This document shows, piece after piece, positions 34,537 through 43,305 of a stretch of 64,000 bases of DNA. The notes under the pieces are model-generated. The model made no database searches. It worked only from the letters and a program-made list of their open reading frames with translations, and was not told where the DNA came from. The translations under genes and the position numbers were made by a program. Source of the stretch: Acidobacterium capsulatum ATCC 51196 (GTDB lineage: Bacteria; Acidobacteriota; Terriglobia; Terriglobales; Acidobacteriaceae); contig NC_012483.1 in assembly GCF_000022565.1 (NCBI RefSeq), positions 62,001-126,000 on the forward strand, given 5' to 3'. Within the stretch, counting starts at the first letter, position 1, and each line of letters begins with the position of its first letter.

Positions 34537-35705
34537 GTGAGCAACGCATATTGCCCGGCATGAGCTTTCGAGACGCGGCTCAGGCCGTCTCTTTGAATCG
34601 CCGTGAGTTTTTGCGCTCTGCCGGGTATGCCTGCGCGGGCGCATCGATGCTGGGCTTTGCTCCGCTGCGCGCGGCTGCCTTGCCCCTCGGCCGCAAGGTG
34701 GTGGTGGTCACCTTTGGCGGCGGCGCGCGCGATGAAGAAACCTTCGCGCCTGAAGGGCAGGAGAATATTCCGCACCTGCTGCATGACCTGTTTCCGCAGT
34801 CCACGTTTTATGCGCAGGTGATCAATCGCGGCATTCTCGGCCACTATGTGGCGACCGCCAGTCTGGCGACAGGCGTTTATGAGACCTTTGATAACTTTGC
34901 GACCGTTCCTCCGCACGATCCCACGGTCTTTGAATATTTCCGCAAGGGGTTGCGCCGGCCCGCCACCGATGCCTGGGTAGTCGCTCCCAGCAATGGTTTC
35001 AATCGCATCGGTGAGAGTGACGCGCGCGGCTATGGCGAAGGGCTGGGCGCGGGCGTGATTCTGCCCAAGCACCTGCTGCAGGCGGCCATGCCCGGCGATG
35101 GGCTGGGCAAGTATGCGCATCTGCTGCGCGACAACTATGAAGACCCCTACTACACGCCCGCGCTGAAGGGCGGCGAGTTTGAGCTGCGGCAACTGGACCA
35201 GATTCTGAAGCTTTCAGTGAATGAGTTCACGCAGCATGCGCTCAGTCTCAGCAGTCCGGATGAGCTATCGGTGTACATTGCGCGGCAGTTGATGCGGCAG
35301 CTCGCGCCGAGCCTGCTCTGGATCACGCTGCACGATATGGACATCGCTCATTCCGGCGCTTACTCGCTTTATGTCGAAGGCATTCAGCGTTCTGACCGGC
35401 TGTGCGGTGAGATATGGAACGCGATCCAGACGGAGCCGGAGTATGCAGGCAAAACGACGATGTTCATCCTGCCCGACTTTGGCCGCGACTCCGACTTTGA
35501 TTCCGGCGGCAATGGTTTTCAGCATCACCGCACCGGCGACGCACTTTCGCGCACTACGTGGATGATGGTGCTGGGGCCGGGCATCCGGCAGGGGCAGATG
35601 ATTCAGCGCCCGGTGGACTCGCTCGATCTGGTGCCGACGCTGGGTGCGCTGCTCGGCTTCGCGACGCCGCGCGTGCAGGGCCGTCCTCTGGTGGAGGTGG
35701 CCTGA
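34533..35705 (+). CDS. Tat-exported alkaline-phosphatase-superfamily protein
   Basis: A 390-residue protein with a twin-arginine signal (NRREFLRSAGYACAGAS, about residues 18-34). The later half has an alkaline-phosphatase/sulfatase-like metal-site layout: TLHDMDIAHSGAY, TMFILPDFGRDSDFD, FQHHRTG and a closing PVDSLDLVPTLGALLGF. It is similar in style to DUF1501/sulfatase-like proteins. The usual N-terminal catalytic Ser/Thr/Cys segment is not obvious, since VVVVTFGGGARDEETF stands in its place, so activity is uncertain. It overlaps the TPR gene by 4 nt and the next gene by 1 nt. Confidence 0.75.
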   Translation: MSEQRILPGMSFRDAAQAVSLNRREFLRSAGYACAGASMLGFAPLRAAALPLGRKVVVVTFGGGARDEETFAPEGQENIPHLLHDLFPQSTFYAQVINRGILGHYVATASLATGVYETFDNFATVPPHDPTVFEYFRKGLRRPATDAWVVAPSNGFNRIGESDARGYGEGLGAGVILPKHLLQAAMPGDGLGKYAHLLRDNYEDPYYTPALKGGEFELRQLDQILKLSVNEFTQHALSLSSPDELSVYIARQLMRQLAPSLLWITLHDMDIAHSGAYSLYVEGIQRSDRLCGEIWNAIQTEPEYAGKTTMFILPDFGRDSDFDSGGNGFQHHRTGDALSRTTWMMVLGPGIRQGQMIQRPVDSLDLVPTLGALLGFATPRVQGRPLVEVA

Positions 35706-36919
35706 TGCAGCCTGCGAAGCTGAAAGCCGACGACTTCTCGCACTATCCGCCTGAGGCGCGCGCGCTGGCGGTGCGGCATCTGGCGCTGATTCAGCAGTTG
35801 CCGCTCGCCTTTGCGGCGTTGTTGATGCGTGAGGTGCAACAGTATGACTGGCGCTTCCCGGCCGAGCGCCGCGTGCTCGATGATCAGTTTTCTTATCTCG
35901 ATTCGCTTTCCTCGTCTGATCGGGAATCATTGCTGCGGGGCTTCGCCGGGGTGCAGCTTCCTGAGAAGGTCATGCGCATCGACTGGGTCAGGCAGCCGCA
36001 GGACTTTCTGAATGCACTCACAGCATGCCTGTGGTCGACGCACCAGATTGATGGCTTTCGGCAGACGGCGGAAGCCTACACGCAGGCCTGGCGCAAGGCG
36101 CGGCCCGAGCCCCAACCTGCCATGCCGCGCCTGAGCATTGTTGTGCTCGGCACGGGTTTGTATAAGGAAGACTATGCGCTCTTTCGCAAGCTGCGGCCGG
36201 AGGGGATGTATTTCCCCAAAGTGACGCCCGGGCAGGGCTGGCAGGCGATTGTGGCCGCCGCGCAAAAGCGCGCATCCGCGCATCCTGAGCCCTATCGCCA
36301 CTGGTATGTGGAGGGAGCTACGGCTGATCCCGCGCTGGCCTCGACCTTCACTTCCACGTCGTATGACGGCATGAGCGGTGCGCGCCAGGCCCTGCTCACC
36401 CGGGTGCAGAAGATCATCGCCAGCGGCGATGGAGGCCCGGAAAAGCTGCGCACCGCGATGGCCATGATCACTCCCGAGCAGCTTGGCATGCAGGTAAACG
36501 GGCAGAATGAGGCGCTGCGCCGCTTTGAGGCGGATGTGCTGACCGAAGGCTCTGGCACGCAGATCTTCAGCACGACTTTTGTGCAGTGGACCGCCCGCGA
36601 AGCCCTGCGCCGAGCGCAACCGTACACGCTGGTGTTGCGTTATGCGCCGCGTCAGCGCAAGCTGCCGATGAACGTGATGCTCTCCGGCGACTCGCAGCAG
36701 GCAGGGCCGGACGCCGCGGGCTCATTGATGGATGCTGATATCGGAGCCTTCTACACGTGGCTCAATCAGCAGCGGCTCACCGGAGCCGGTGAGTCCTCAT
36801 TGCTGGCGTGGAGCGAGGAGCATCAACAGGCTGTGGCCGTGGGGCCCGCGCTGCCGCGCGGCACGGTGGCAGCGAGCGAGGCGACCGTCCAGCAGATGCT
36901 GGCGATGTTGACTTCGTGA
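35705..36919 (+). CDS. unknown protein of the TPR/phosphatase-like operon
   Basis: A 404-residue protein starting MQPAKLKADDFSHYPPEARA. There is no signal peptide or membrane segment. An N-terminal helical region with QQYDWRFPAERRVLDDQF and a central segment LSIVVLGTGLYKEDYALFRKL can be seen. No family is recognised. The ATG is embedded in TGATG with the upstream stop, so it is translationally coupled to the Tat-exported phosphatase-like gene. The two convergent stop codons at 36919/36923 nearly touch. A partner or cytoplasmic co-factor role is only a guess. Confidence 0.7.
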   Translation: MQPAKLKADDFSHYPPEARALAVRHLALIQQLPLAFAALLMREVQQYDWRFPAERRVLDDQFSYLDSLSSSDRESLLRGFAGVQLPEKVMRIDWVRQPQDFLNALTACLWSTHQIDGFRQTAEAYTQAWRKARPEPQPAMPRLSIVVLGTGLYKEDYALFRKLRPEGMYFPKVTPGQGWQAIVAAAQKRASAHPEPYRHWYVEGATADPALASTFTSTSYDGMSGARQALLTRVQKIIASGDGGPEKLRTAMAMITPEQLGMQVNGQNEALRRFEADVLTEGSGTQIFSTTFVQWTAREALRRAQPYTLVLRYAPRQRKLPMNVMLSGDSQQAGPDAAGSLMDADIGAFYTWLNQQRLTGAGESSLLAWSEEHQQAVAVGPALPRGTVAASEATVQQMLAMLTS

Positions 36920-36922
36920 AGC

Positions 36923-38572
36923 TCAGTACGTGCCGAGGTGAATCTGCACGTACTGGTCTTCGTTGCGGAAGTTGAGTCCGCGATCGGTCTGGTCGCCATT
37001 CCAGATGCGCAGCGGCTTCCACGTGGTGCCGTCATATTCGCCTTGCTCGGCGCGCAGAATCTGCATGTGGCCGCTCTGGCCGGGCGCCAGGTAAAAGGTC
37101 ACGCGGCTGTTGATGCCGGTCACCAGAAACGTATCCGGCCCAAGCTGGCCTACCAGCGCGCGGCCATCATGGTGCGGCGTGCCCGGAGCGTGCTGCTCGC
37201 CGTCCGATTGCGGAAACCCAAAGCTGACACGCGCCTGCCAGCGGCCAAAGTCGAGCGTCTTCTCGGTGCTGCCCGGGGCCTCGATGGCGGTTTTCAGTTT
37301 GCCTTCGAGGTTCAGCCTGGCCACGACGCGATCAATCGGCTCCAGCAGCGCATAGTTGGCGGCCAGTGCCTTGGGAATCTGCCCCGGCTTGTAGGTCCAG
37401 CTTGTCTGATCGGTGCCAAACGGTGAAAAGCCGATGGCGCCGTAGCCGAGCGCATAGAAAAACTCTGGCGCAAAGCTGTCGCCCGTGCCGGTCTCCGGAA
37501 TCCAGAGAGGATTGTCGGGCCGGCGGTAGGTCTGCATGATCGTCTGCTCAAAGCCGCGGTCATCGCTGTACAGGTCAGGCCCGAGAATATCGATCGAAGT
37601 GGCCACGGCCTTCCAGATGGCAAGATTCGACTGCACGGGGCCGCCGCTGGGGTAATCAAAGCCCGGCAGCAGATAGCCGCGTATCTGGTAGCCGCGCGGG
37701 TACTCGACCCAGACATTGCAGTACATCGGAATCTTCAGCTCTGCCTTGCCTGCCTCGGCGACCGCATTGATGTATTTGGCGACAGAGTATGCCTGGAAGT
37801 ATTCATCGGCCTTGAAGCCGAAGACCTGCCGCCAGGTTCCCGGAGACTTGTGCATGGCCGTGAGCACTGGCTGCGGCACCTGGGCTTCAAATTCCTTCTG
37901 GGCCGCAGGGGAGTGATCGCGCACCGCGCCGATGGCCCCGGACTCGTTCTCCACCTGAATCATGATCACGGTGTGCTGGGTGCCGTCGATCTGCGCCAGA
38001 TGATGCGTGAGCGCGGTGAAGGCCTTGCGGTCTGCATTCAGGTTGGCGGGTGCATTGGCCGAGAGCACCTGAATGGGCTGGCCGCGCTCATCGATCATGC
38101 GCGGATAATGCGCCGGATCGGTCTTGATCCATTCGGGCACGTAGTGGTCTTCGCCGTTCTTCCACGTGCCAAACCACAACAGCACCAGATGAACGTGATG
38201 CTGCCGCGCCTGATGTACCAGCATGTCCACGGTGGAGTAGTCAAAGACGCCGGGATGCGGCTCGAACTGCTCCCAATAAACGGGAGCCTCAACCGTGTTC
38301 GCGTGAATGCCCTCGATCATCGGCCACACATCGGGCATGGTCGAGGGCCACGAGCTGGAGTTATTGATCTGTCCGCCGAGAATCAGAAATGGTTTGCCAT
38401 CCAGATAAAAGGCATAGCGGCCATTCTGCTTCACGAGGTGAGGAGCCGCGTTGCTGGCCGGTTGTTGCGCGGCCGCTGCCGCGCCCGGCAGCAGACAAGC
38501 GGAGAGCAGCCCCGTCAGGGCCGCACCCGCCAGGGTGGGGCGCCGATTCGCGTGCAACAGGCCAGCCAGCAT
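36923..38572 (-). CDS. secreted beta-galactosidase, GH35
   Basis: A 549-residue GH35 enzyme. The signal peptide runs to about AAAAAQQP. GGQINNSSSWP, then VYWEQFEPHPGVFDYS, is the family's N-terminal signature. The acid/base Glu lies in IQVENESGA and the nucleophile Glu in LWIPETGTG. A C-terminal domain of about 150 residues resembles DUF5597. GAGGAGGAAATGTG sits before the ATG at 38572. An in-frame start at 38611 is less likely. It lies 52 bp downstream of the GH2 gene in the same direction and very probably shares its promoter. Confidence 0.92.
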   Translation of the reverse strand: MLAGLLHANRRPTLAGAALTGLLSACLLPGAAAAAQQPASNAAPHLVKQNGRYAFYLDGKPFLILGGQINNSSSWPSTMPDVWPMIEGIHANTVEAPVYWEQFEPHPGVFDYSTVDMLVHQARQHHVHLVLLWFGTWKNGEDHYVPEWIKTDPAHYPRMIDERGQPIQVLSANAPANLNADRKAFTALTHHLAQIDGTQHTVIMIQVENESGAIGAVRDHSPAAQKEFEAQVPQPVLTAMHKSPGTWRQVFGFKADEYFQAYSVAKYINAVAEAGKAELKIPMYCNVWVEYPRGYQIRGYLLPGFDYPSGGPVQSNLAIWKAVATSIDILGPDLYSDDRGFEQTIMQTYRRPDNPLWIPETGTGDSFAPEFFYALGYGAIGFSPFGTDQTSWTYKPGQIPKALAANYALLEPIDRVVARLNLEGKLKTAIEAPGSTEKTLDFGRWQARVSFGFPQSDGEQHAPGTPHHDGRALVGQLGPDTFLVTGINSRVTFYLAPGQSGHMQILRAEQGEYDGTTWKPLRIWNGDQTDRGLNFRNEDQYVQIHLGTY

Positions 38573-38624
38573 CACATTTCCTCCTCGATAGTCGGGTCCG
38601 ATTTTTCTCAAGCAGCCGCGGAGC

Positions 38625-41123
38625 TTACGCGACCTCCGGCCGGAGGGGCGCTTGCTGCGTGGTGATGGTCAGCGTGGCCGGCTTCAGGGAATTGCCGCGC
38701 GTGCTGGCCTCGATCACCAATTGCCCGGGCGTCTTGTTGGCCTGCAAAATCACCTGCGCCAGCCCGTTGAAGAGGCTGCGCTTTGATCCCTTGTCAGACT
38801 CATGGCAGTTCGGGTCGCCATTGCCCACGCCGATCAGCGCGCCGTTGCCCGTCACCTTGAAGTCGATCATGTCCATCGCTGTGGGCACTGCGCGGCCCTG
38901 CGCGTCGAGCGCCTCCACGCGCACCATGGCCAGATCTTCGCCATCGGCGTTGATGGTGGTGCGGTCAGCCGTGAGGCGAATTGAGGCTGGCTTGCCGGTG
39001 GTCGCGCGGCGTTGGGTGAGCACGACCTTGCCGTTCTTGCGGGCGCGCGCTTCAATGAAGCCCGGCTCGTAGGGCACGCTCCACTCCACATGCGAGAGCG
39101 CCGGAACCTTCTTGACGCCGAGGCTCTTGCCGTTCACCAGCAGCTCCACTTCGTCCTGGTTGGAGTAGGCCCAGATCGAGATCGGCTGGCCCTCCTGGCC
39201 TTCAAAGTTCCAGTGCGGAAAGACGTGCAGCATCGGCTCATTGCTCCACACTGACTGGTAGTAGTAGTAGGTGTCCTTGGGGAAGCCGCAGGTGTCAGAG
39301 ATGCCGAACTGCGAGCTGATCGAGGGCCATCCGTAAGGCGTGGGCTCGCCGCGATAGTCGAGGCCCGTCCACGCAAAGCCGCCCGAGAGCCACGGCCGCG
39401 CGTGATAGAACTGCCACCATGTTTCGGCCGTCTCGCCCCATCCCGGCTGATTGGTGTCATAGGCGCTGAGTTCGTTGCGTAAGGGATCGGTGCGGTAGAC
39501 GCCGCGCGTTGAGATGGCGCTGGCGGTTTCCGTGCCGATGCTGGGCTGCTTCGGATGGGTCTGGTGATACTTGTCCGGTGAGTTGAGGTTGTAGTTGAAG
39601 CCCTCCACCTCGAGCACCTTGGAGATGCCGCTGTAGTAGCTCCCGTTCACCGCAGCCGTGCAAAGGCGTGTGGGGTCCAGCTCATTGCTCACGCGCTGCA
39701 TGTCGTCCATGATGGGCACGCCCATCGGCCACCGCTCCAGCTCCCACTCTTCATTGCCCATCGACCAGAGAAAGATGCCGGGCGAGTTGCGGTAGCGCTT
39801 GATCATGATCTTCAGCGCTTCGATTGCTTCCGGCGTGGCGCTCATGGTGCGCGTTTCGCAGAGCATGAGCATGCCCATGCGGTCGCAGGCTTCTACCCAC
39901 TCGGGCGTAGGCATATTGTGCGAGGTGCGCACCGCATTCGAGCCCATCGCCTTGAGCACGGCCATGCGGTAGTACTGCAGGCGGTCGGGCAGCGCGGAGC
40001 CAACGCCCGCGTGATCCTGGTGATTGCAGGTGCCCTGAATCCAGACATGCTTGCCGTTGAGGAAGAAGCCCTTGTCCGCATCGAAGTGAACCGTGCGCAC
40101 GCCAAAGCTCACTTCCTCGGCATCGCGGGCTGTGCCATCGGTCTCCACGGTGACGGTCGCGGTGTAGAGCGTGGGCGAGTCGAGATCCCACAGCTCCGGA
40201 TGGGCAATGCGCGCCGTGGCCGTATAGGTGGCGCTGCCATTCACTGCTACGGGCTGCGCTGCCGCCTGGGCGGTGGCGACGGTCTTGCCTGCGCGATCGC
40301 GAATCGTCCACCGCACCGAAGCATTTTCAGATTTTGCGCCGTGATTGTTCACCACCGTGCCCAGATCGAGCACGGCCGCGCCGCCCTCCATGCGTGTGCG
40401 CACATAGCTCTCCCACTGGCCCAGGTGCAGCTTGTCCTGCTTGATCATCCACACGTGGCGATAGATGCCCGCACCCTCATAGAACCAGCCGTCGTTGTAG
40501 GTCGCATCCATGCGGACGACGATGTAGTTCTTTTCGCCGTAGCGCAGGAAGTCAGAGAGATCGAAAGAGAAGGGCGTATAGCCGTTGTCATGGCGGCCGA
40601 TGAAGCACCCGTTTACAAAAATGAGCGCGTCACGAAAGGCGCCGTCAAACTGAATGGAGATGCGCTTGCCCTGATCGCTGGCCGGCACCTCAAACGTGCG
40701 GCGGTACCAGCCCACGCTCGTCGCCGGATACTTGCGGCCCAGCGGCTTGTAGCCGTGCGACTGCAGTTCATCGTCCCAGACAAACGGCAGCTCGACCGCC
40801 CAGTCATGGGGCAGCCGCTGCTCGCGCCACTTGGAGTCATCGAACTTCGCGGTCGCGAACTCAAATTCGCCGGTCTTGGAGAAATTGTTATGGCCCATGC
40901 CGAAGTTCAGGTCCTTCGAGGGGTCCTCGGCATTGCCAAACATGAAGCGCCAGCCGTAATCAAAGAGCAGCTTCTCGCGCGGAGCCACGGCCGGCAGCGC
41001 CTGATCGTCGATGGCGTTCTGCATCAGGGCCCGGGCCTGGGCCCATCCGGCGTGGGGCAGCAAGGTGGAACCGGAAAGAATCAGGCCAGAGCGAAGAACG
41101 TCACGGCGCGTCAAACGTGGCAT
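38625..41123 (-). CDS. Tat-exported beta-galactosidase, GH2
   Basis: An 832-residue GH2 protein with a twin-arginine signal (TRRDVLRSGLILSGS) in its first 28 residues. The sugar-binding sandwich (WREQRLPHDWAVELP), immunoglobulin-like and barrel domains follow in order. The acid/base Glu is in LWSMGNEEWE and the nucleophile Glu in SIGTETASA. C-terminal Ig-like domains end the protein (DUF4982-type and a domain with DGEDLAMVRVEALD). It could prefer beta-galactosides or beta-glucuronides; galactosides fit the neighbours. The ATG at 41123 has GAGG 8-9 nt upstream. A LacI-type operator lies 83 bp upstream. Confidence 0.93.
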   Translation of the reverse strand: MPRLTRRDVLRSGLILSGSTLLPHAGWAQARALMQNAIDDQALPAVAPREKLLFDYGWRFMFGNAEDPSKDLNFGMGHNNFSKTGEFEFATAKFDDSKWREQRLPHDWAVELPFVWDDELQSHGYKPLGRKYPATSVGWYRRTFEVPASDQGKRISIQFDGAFRDALIFVNGCFIGRHDNGYTPFSFDLSDFLRYGEKNYIVVRMDATYNDGWFYEGAGIYRHVWMIKQDKLHLGQWESYVRTRMEGGAAVLDLGTVVNNHGAKSENASVRWTIRDRAGKTVATAQAAAQPVAVNGSATYTATARIAHPELWDLDSPTLYTATVTVETDGTARDAEEVSFGVRTVHFDADKGFFLNGKHVWIQGTCNHQDHAGVGSALPDRLQYYRMAVLKAMGSNAVRTSHNMPTPEWVEACDRMGMLMLCETRTMSATPEAIEALKIMIKRYRNSPGIFLWSMGNEEWELERWPMGVPIMDDMQRVSNELDPTRLCTAAVNGSYYSGISKVLEVEGFNYNLNSPDKYHQTHPKQPSIGTETASAISTRGVYRTDPLRNELSAYDTNQPGWGETAETWWQFYHARPWLSGGFAWTGLDYRGEPTPYGWPSISSQFGISDTCGFPKDTYYYYQSVWSNEPMLHVFPHWNFEGQEGQPISIWAYSNQDEVELLVNGKSLGVKKVPALSHVEWSVPYEPGFIEARARKNGKVVLTQRRATTGKPASIRLTADRTTINADGEDLAMVRVEALDAQGRAVPTAMDMIDFKVTGNGALIGVGNGDPNCHESDKGSKRSLFNGLAQVILQANKTPGQLVIEASTRGNSLKPATLTITTQQAPLRPEVA

Positions 41124-41205
41124 AAAGAGACCTCGAAGAAGTTGGAGTGCGGGAACGGGTTGCGTTCGTGAATTGCAGTAAACAATACAGGACTCGGTTG
41201 ATTTT

Positions 41206-41219
41206 TGTAAACGCTTGCA
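41206..41219. promoter_or_regulatory. LacI-type operator-like site upstream of GH2-GH35
   Basis: TGTAAACGCTTGCA is a nearly perfect match to the LacI-family palindrome with central CG. It lies about 85 bp upstream of the GH2 start codon, in the promoter region of the two-gene operon. Confidence 0.65.
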
Positions 41220-41361
41220 TTTGGCGCGCATATGGTTGTGCCGAGGTGCAGGGAATGGACGTCTTCGGAGGCCGAGCAGACTGGCTGGAGTGATGGAGTG
41301 GGCGCGGCAGAGGCTGCCAGATGGCGGGAGCCGGTTTACAGGCTGCTTGCCGGCTGGGATG

Positions 41362-41386
41362 GCGGGCTTCCCTGAGGGAAGCCCGC
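41362..41386. repeat. hairpin downstream of tRNA-Lys
   Basis: GCGGGCTTCCC and GGGAAGCCCGC pair perfectly over 11 bp around TGA. It lies 8 nt beyond the CCA end of the minus-strand tRNA-Lys and probably marks the 3' end of its transcript. No T-run. Confidence 0.6.
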
Positions 41387-41394
41387 TGGAAAAG

Positions 41395-41470
41395 TGGTGA
41401 GCTCGCTGGGGATCGAACCCAGGACCCTCGCCTTAAAAGGGCGGTGCTCTACCATCTGAGCTACGAGCTC
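41395..41470 (-). tRNA. tRNA-Lys (anticodon TTT)
   Basis: On the minus strand: acceptor GAGCTCG/CGAGCTC, discriminator A, encoded CCA, D arm with AGCTCAGATGGTAGAGC, anticodon loop CTTTTAA giving TTT, and T loop TTCGATC. The length is 76 nt. The outermost anticodon-stem pair is C-A, a minor mismatch. Confidence 0.96.
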
Positions 41471-41757
41471 TTTCCACTTCAAAATTAACACAGTGCGGCC
41501 AATGGCATCCCAGTAACCATCCTGGTGGTAACCGAAGCGGAATATACGAACGCGCCAAATTTCCATAAATTGAAATTGGCTGGGCTCCGCGTCTGACTTC
41601 CGCCTGGAAGTTGCATCTAAACAACACAAAAATAAACGAGTTTTGCAGGTTTCACGGCTTCATCGCACGAAAGTGGCACGCCCGTCAGATGGGGTGTTAT
41701 TGAGGTCTAACCATCCTGCTACTAATCTGTAGGCGTACAGAGGCTGAGAGGCAGGCA

Positions 41758-43305
41758 GTGAGCGCGGAAAGAGCACCGAAGAATATGGACGATGCAGGTG
41801 ACATGAGCGATCCGAAGCACCAGGGCCCGTCCTCAAAAACGAGTGCCGCGGACGATGTCGCGACCTTGTATTCCTGGGCGAATCTGCATGGCGCCAAGTA
41901 CCGCGACTTTACCGCATCGCGCCAGGAACTGCGCATGCAGGCCCGCCGCCGCGCCGAAGAGGCCGCCGAGCAGCCGCCGGCCCGGGCCGCAAATGTCATG
42001 GCCGCGCCCATCATTGATGAAAATATCCGCGTAGGAGGATGGCAGGAGGCTGCCCAGCCGCAAGAAATTCCCCCTGTTGTGCTGGAAGGCAAGCCCGCCG
42101 GGATCGAAGTGCCGGTGCAGGAAGACGCCCGCATTCGCCACGCCGGATTTGAAGAGACTGCCGCTGACGCGAGGCACGACGACAGTGGGCCGATCATGCC
42201 AGCGTGGCTGGAGCATATCCTGCCGGGCAAGCTACGCCGCGAAACGGAGGCCCCGGAGCAGGCGGAAGTTGCCTCCGCTGGTCCGGAATCTGCCGAGGAT
42301 TTGCCATTGCCGGCCCCAGCAGAATCCGTTGCTGCGCCGTACCAGGATTTGGCTCCCCGTGGTCTGGGCGAGCGGCATGAGTATCCGGCCGAGGTGCGCG
42401 AGCTGACCTACGAGCCTCGTTTCGCGCAGCCCGTGGCTGCCCCCGCGTCCCCGGTCCGCGGCGGCAGTGAGTCGCGCTGGTCGGCATTGCAAGACCTGTT
42501 TGATGCAGCCCGCCGTCAGGAGCCGGTGGTTTCCTCCGTGCAGCGCTTGCAGGTTCCTGTGCTGGCCATCTTCTCGGTCGCCGGAGGGGTGGGCAAGACC
42601 AGCCTCACCGCCAACCTGGGTCGCGCGCTGTCTTCTTATGGCGAATGCCCGTTGCTGGCCGAGACTTCGATTCACGGCGTGCTGCCGTTCTACTTCGGGG
42701 CGCGGACTCCGCGGCCGGGCGTGCTGCGCACCTTCGCCAGCAACTCCGCCCAGGAGGCGCCCGTTCAGATGCTCTCCCTCGACGGCGACCGCCATATTGC
42801 CGAGGGAGATCAGTCGAACTGGCTCTATGAAGATCTGCGGCAGTCGAGCCGTGAGGCCAAGCGGATCGTGATTGATGTTTCCGGCGGTATGCTCGGGGCC
42901 ATCCGCCAGGTGCTGCGGCTGAACCCGGTGGTGGTGGTTCCCGTGCTGCCCGATGTCAGCTCCGTCGCCGCGCTGCAGGCGGTGGATGATCTCTTCCGCA
43001 ACCAGCCCGACGGCTCGGGAAAGAGAATCGAACCCCGCTTCCTGCTTAACCAGTTTGATGCGTCTCTGCCTCTGCACCGCGACGTCCGCGATATGCTGCT
43101 ACAGAAATATGGCGAAAGGCTGTTACCCTTCGTCATACATCGCAGCCCGGCCGTCAGTGAAGCGCTGGCCGAAGGGCTGACGGTTTTGGACTACGCGCCG
43201 GCCTCAGAGGTCGCCAGCGACATTCTTCACTTCGCGGGCTGGGTACGCAGCCTTGCTAACGCCGGTGCCTCCGTTCCACGCGGAGTGCGCTGGAGTGAGC
43301 GATGA
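41758..43305 (+). CDS. bcsQ: cellulose-synthesis ATPase BcsQ with BcsR-like N-terminus
   Basis: A 515-residue protein. Residues 32-70 (DDVATLYSWANLHGAKYRDF and following helix) resemble the short BcsR/BcsP-type domain. Residues 75-255 are Pro/Glu-rich and probably disordered. Residues 265-510 are a ParA/MinD-like ATPase with Walker A VAGGVGKTSLTANL, although the first Lys of the deviant motif is replaced by Val-Ala-Gly. IVIDVSGGML and VVVPVLPDVSSVAALQ follow the BcsQ pattern. BcsQ positions the synthase at the pole and acts with BcsR in enterobacteria. The GTG at 41758 is preceded by GAGAGG. Its stop overlaps bcsAB (ATGA). Confidence 0.85.
   Translation: MSAERAPKNMDDAGDMSDPKHQGPSSKTSAADDVATLYSWANLHGAKYRDFTASRQELRMQARRRAEEAAEQPPARAANVMAAPIIDENIRVGGWQEAAQPQEIPPVVLEGKPAGIEVPVQEDARIRHAGFEETAADARHDDSGPIMPAWLEHILPGKLRRETEAPEQAEVASAGPESAEDLPLPAPAESVAAPYQDLAPRGLGERHEYPAEVRELTYEPRFAQPVAAPASPVRGGSESRWSALQDLFDAARRQEPVVSSVQRLQVPVLAIFSVAGGVGKTSLTANLGRALSSYGECPLLAETSIHGVLPFYFGARTPRPGVLRTFASNSAQEAPVQMLSLDGDRHIAEGDQSNWLYEDLRQSSREAKRIVIDVSGGMLGAIRQVLRLNPVVVVPVLPDVSSVAALQAVDDLFRNQPDGSGKRIEPRFLLNQFDASLPLHRDVRDMLLQKYGERLLPFVIHRSPAVSEALAEGLTVLDYAPASEVASDILHFAGWVRSLANAGASVPRGVRWSER

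Noticed and set aside
41471-41757. Cyclic di-GMP riboswitch before the cellulose operon
   Set aside because: Only short matches to the GEMM core were seen and the required paired elements are missing. The PilZ domain already gives c-di-GMP control.
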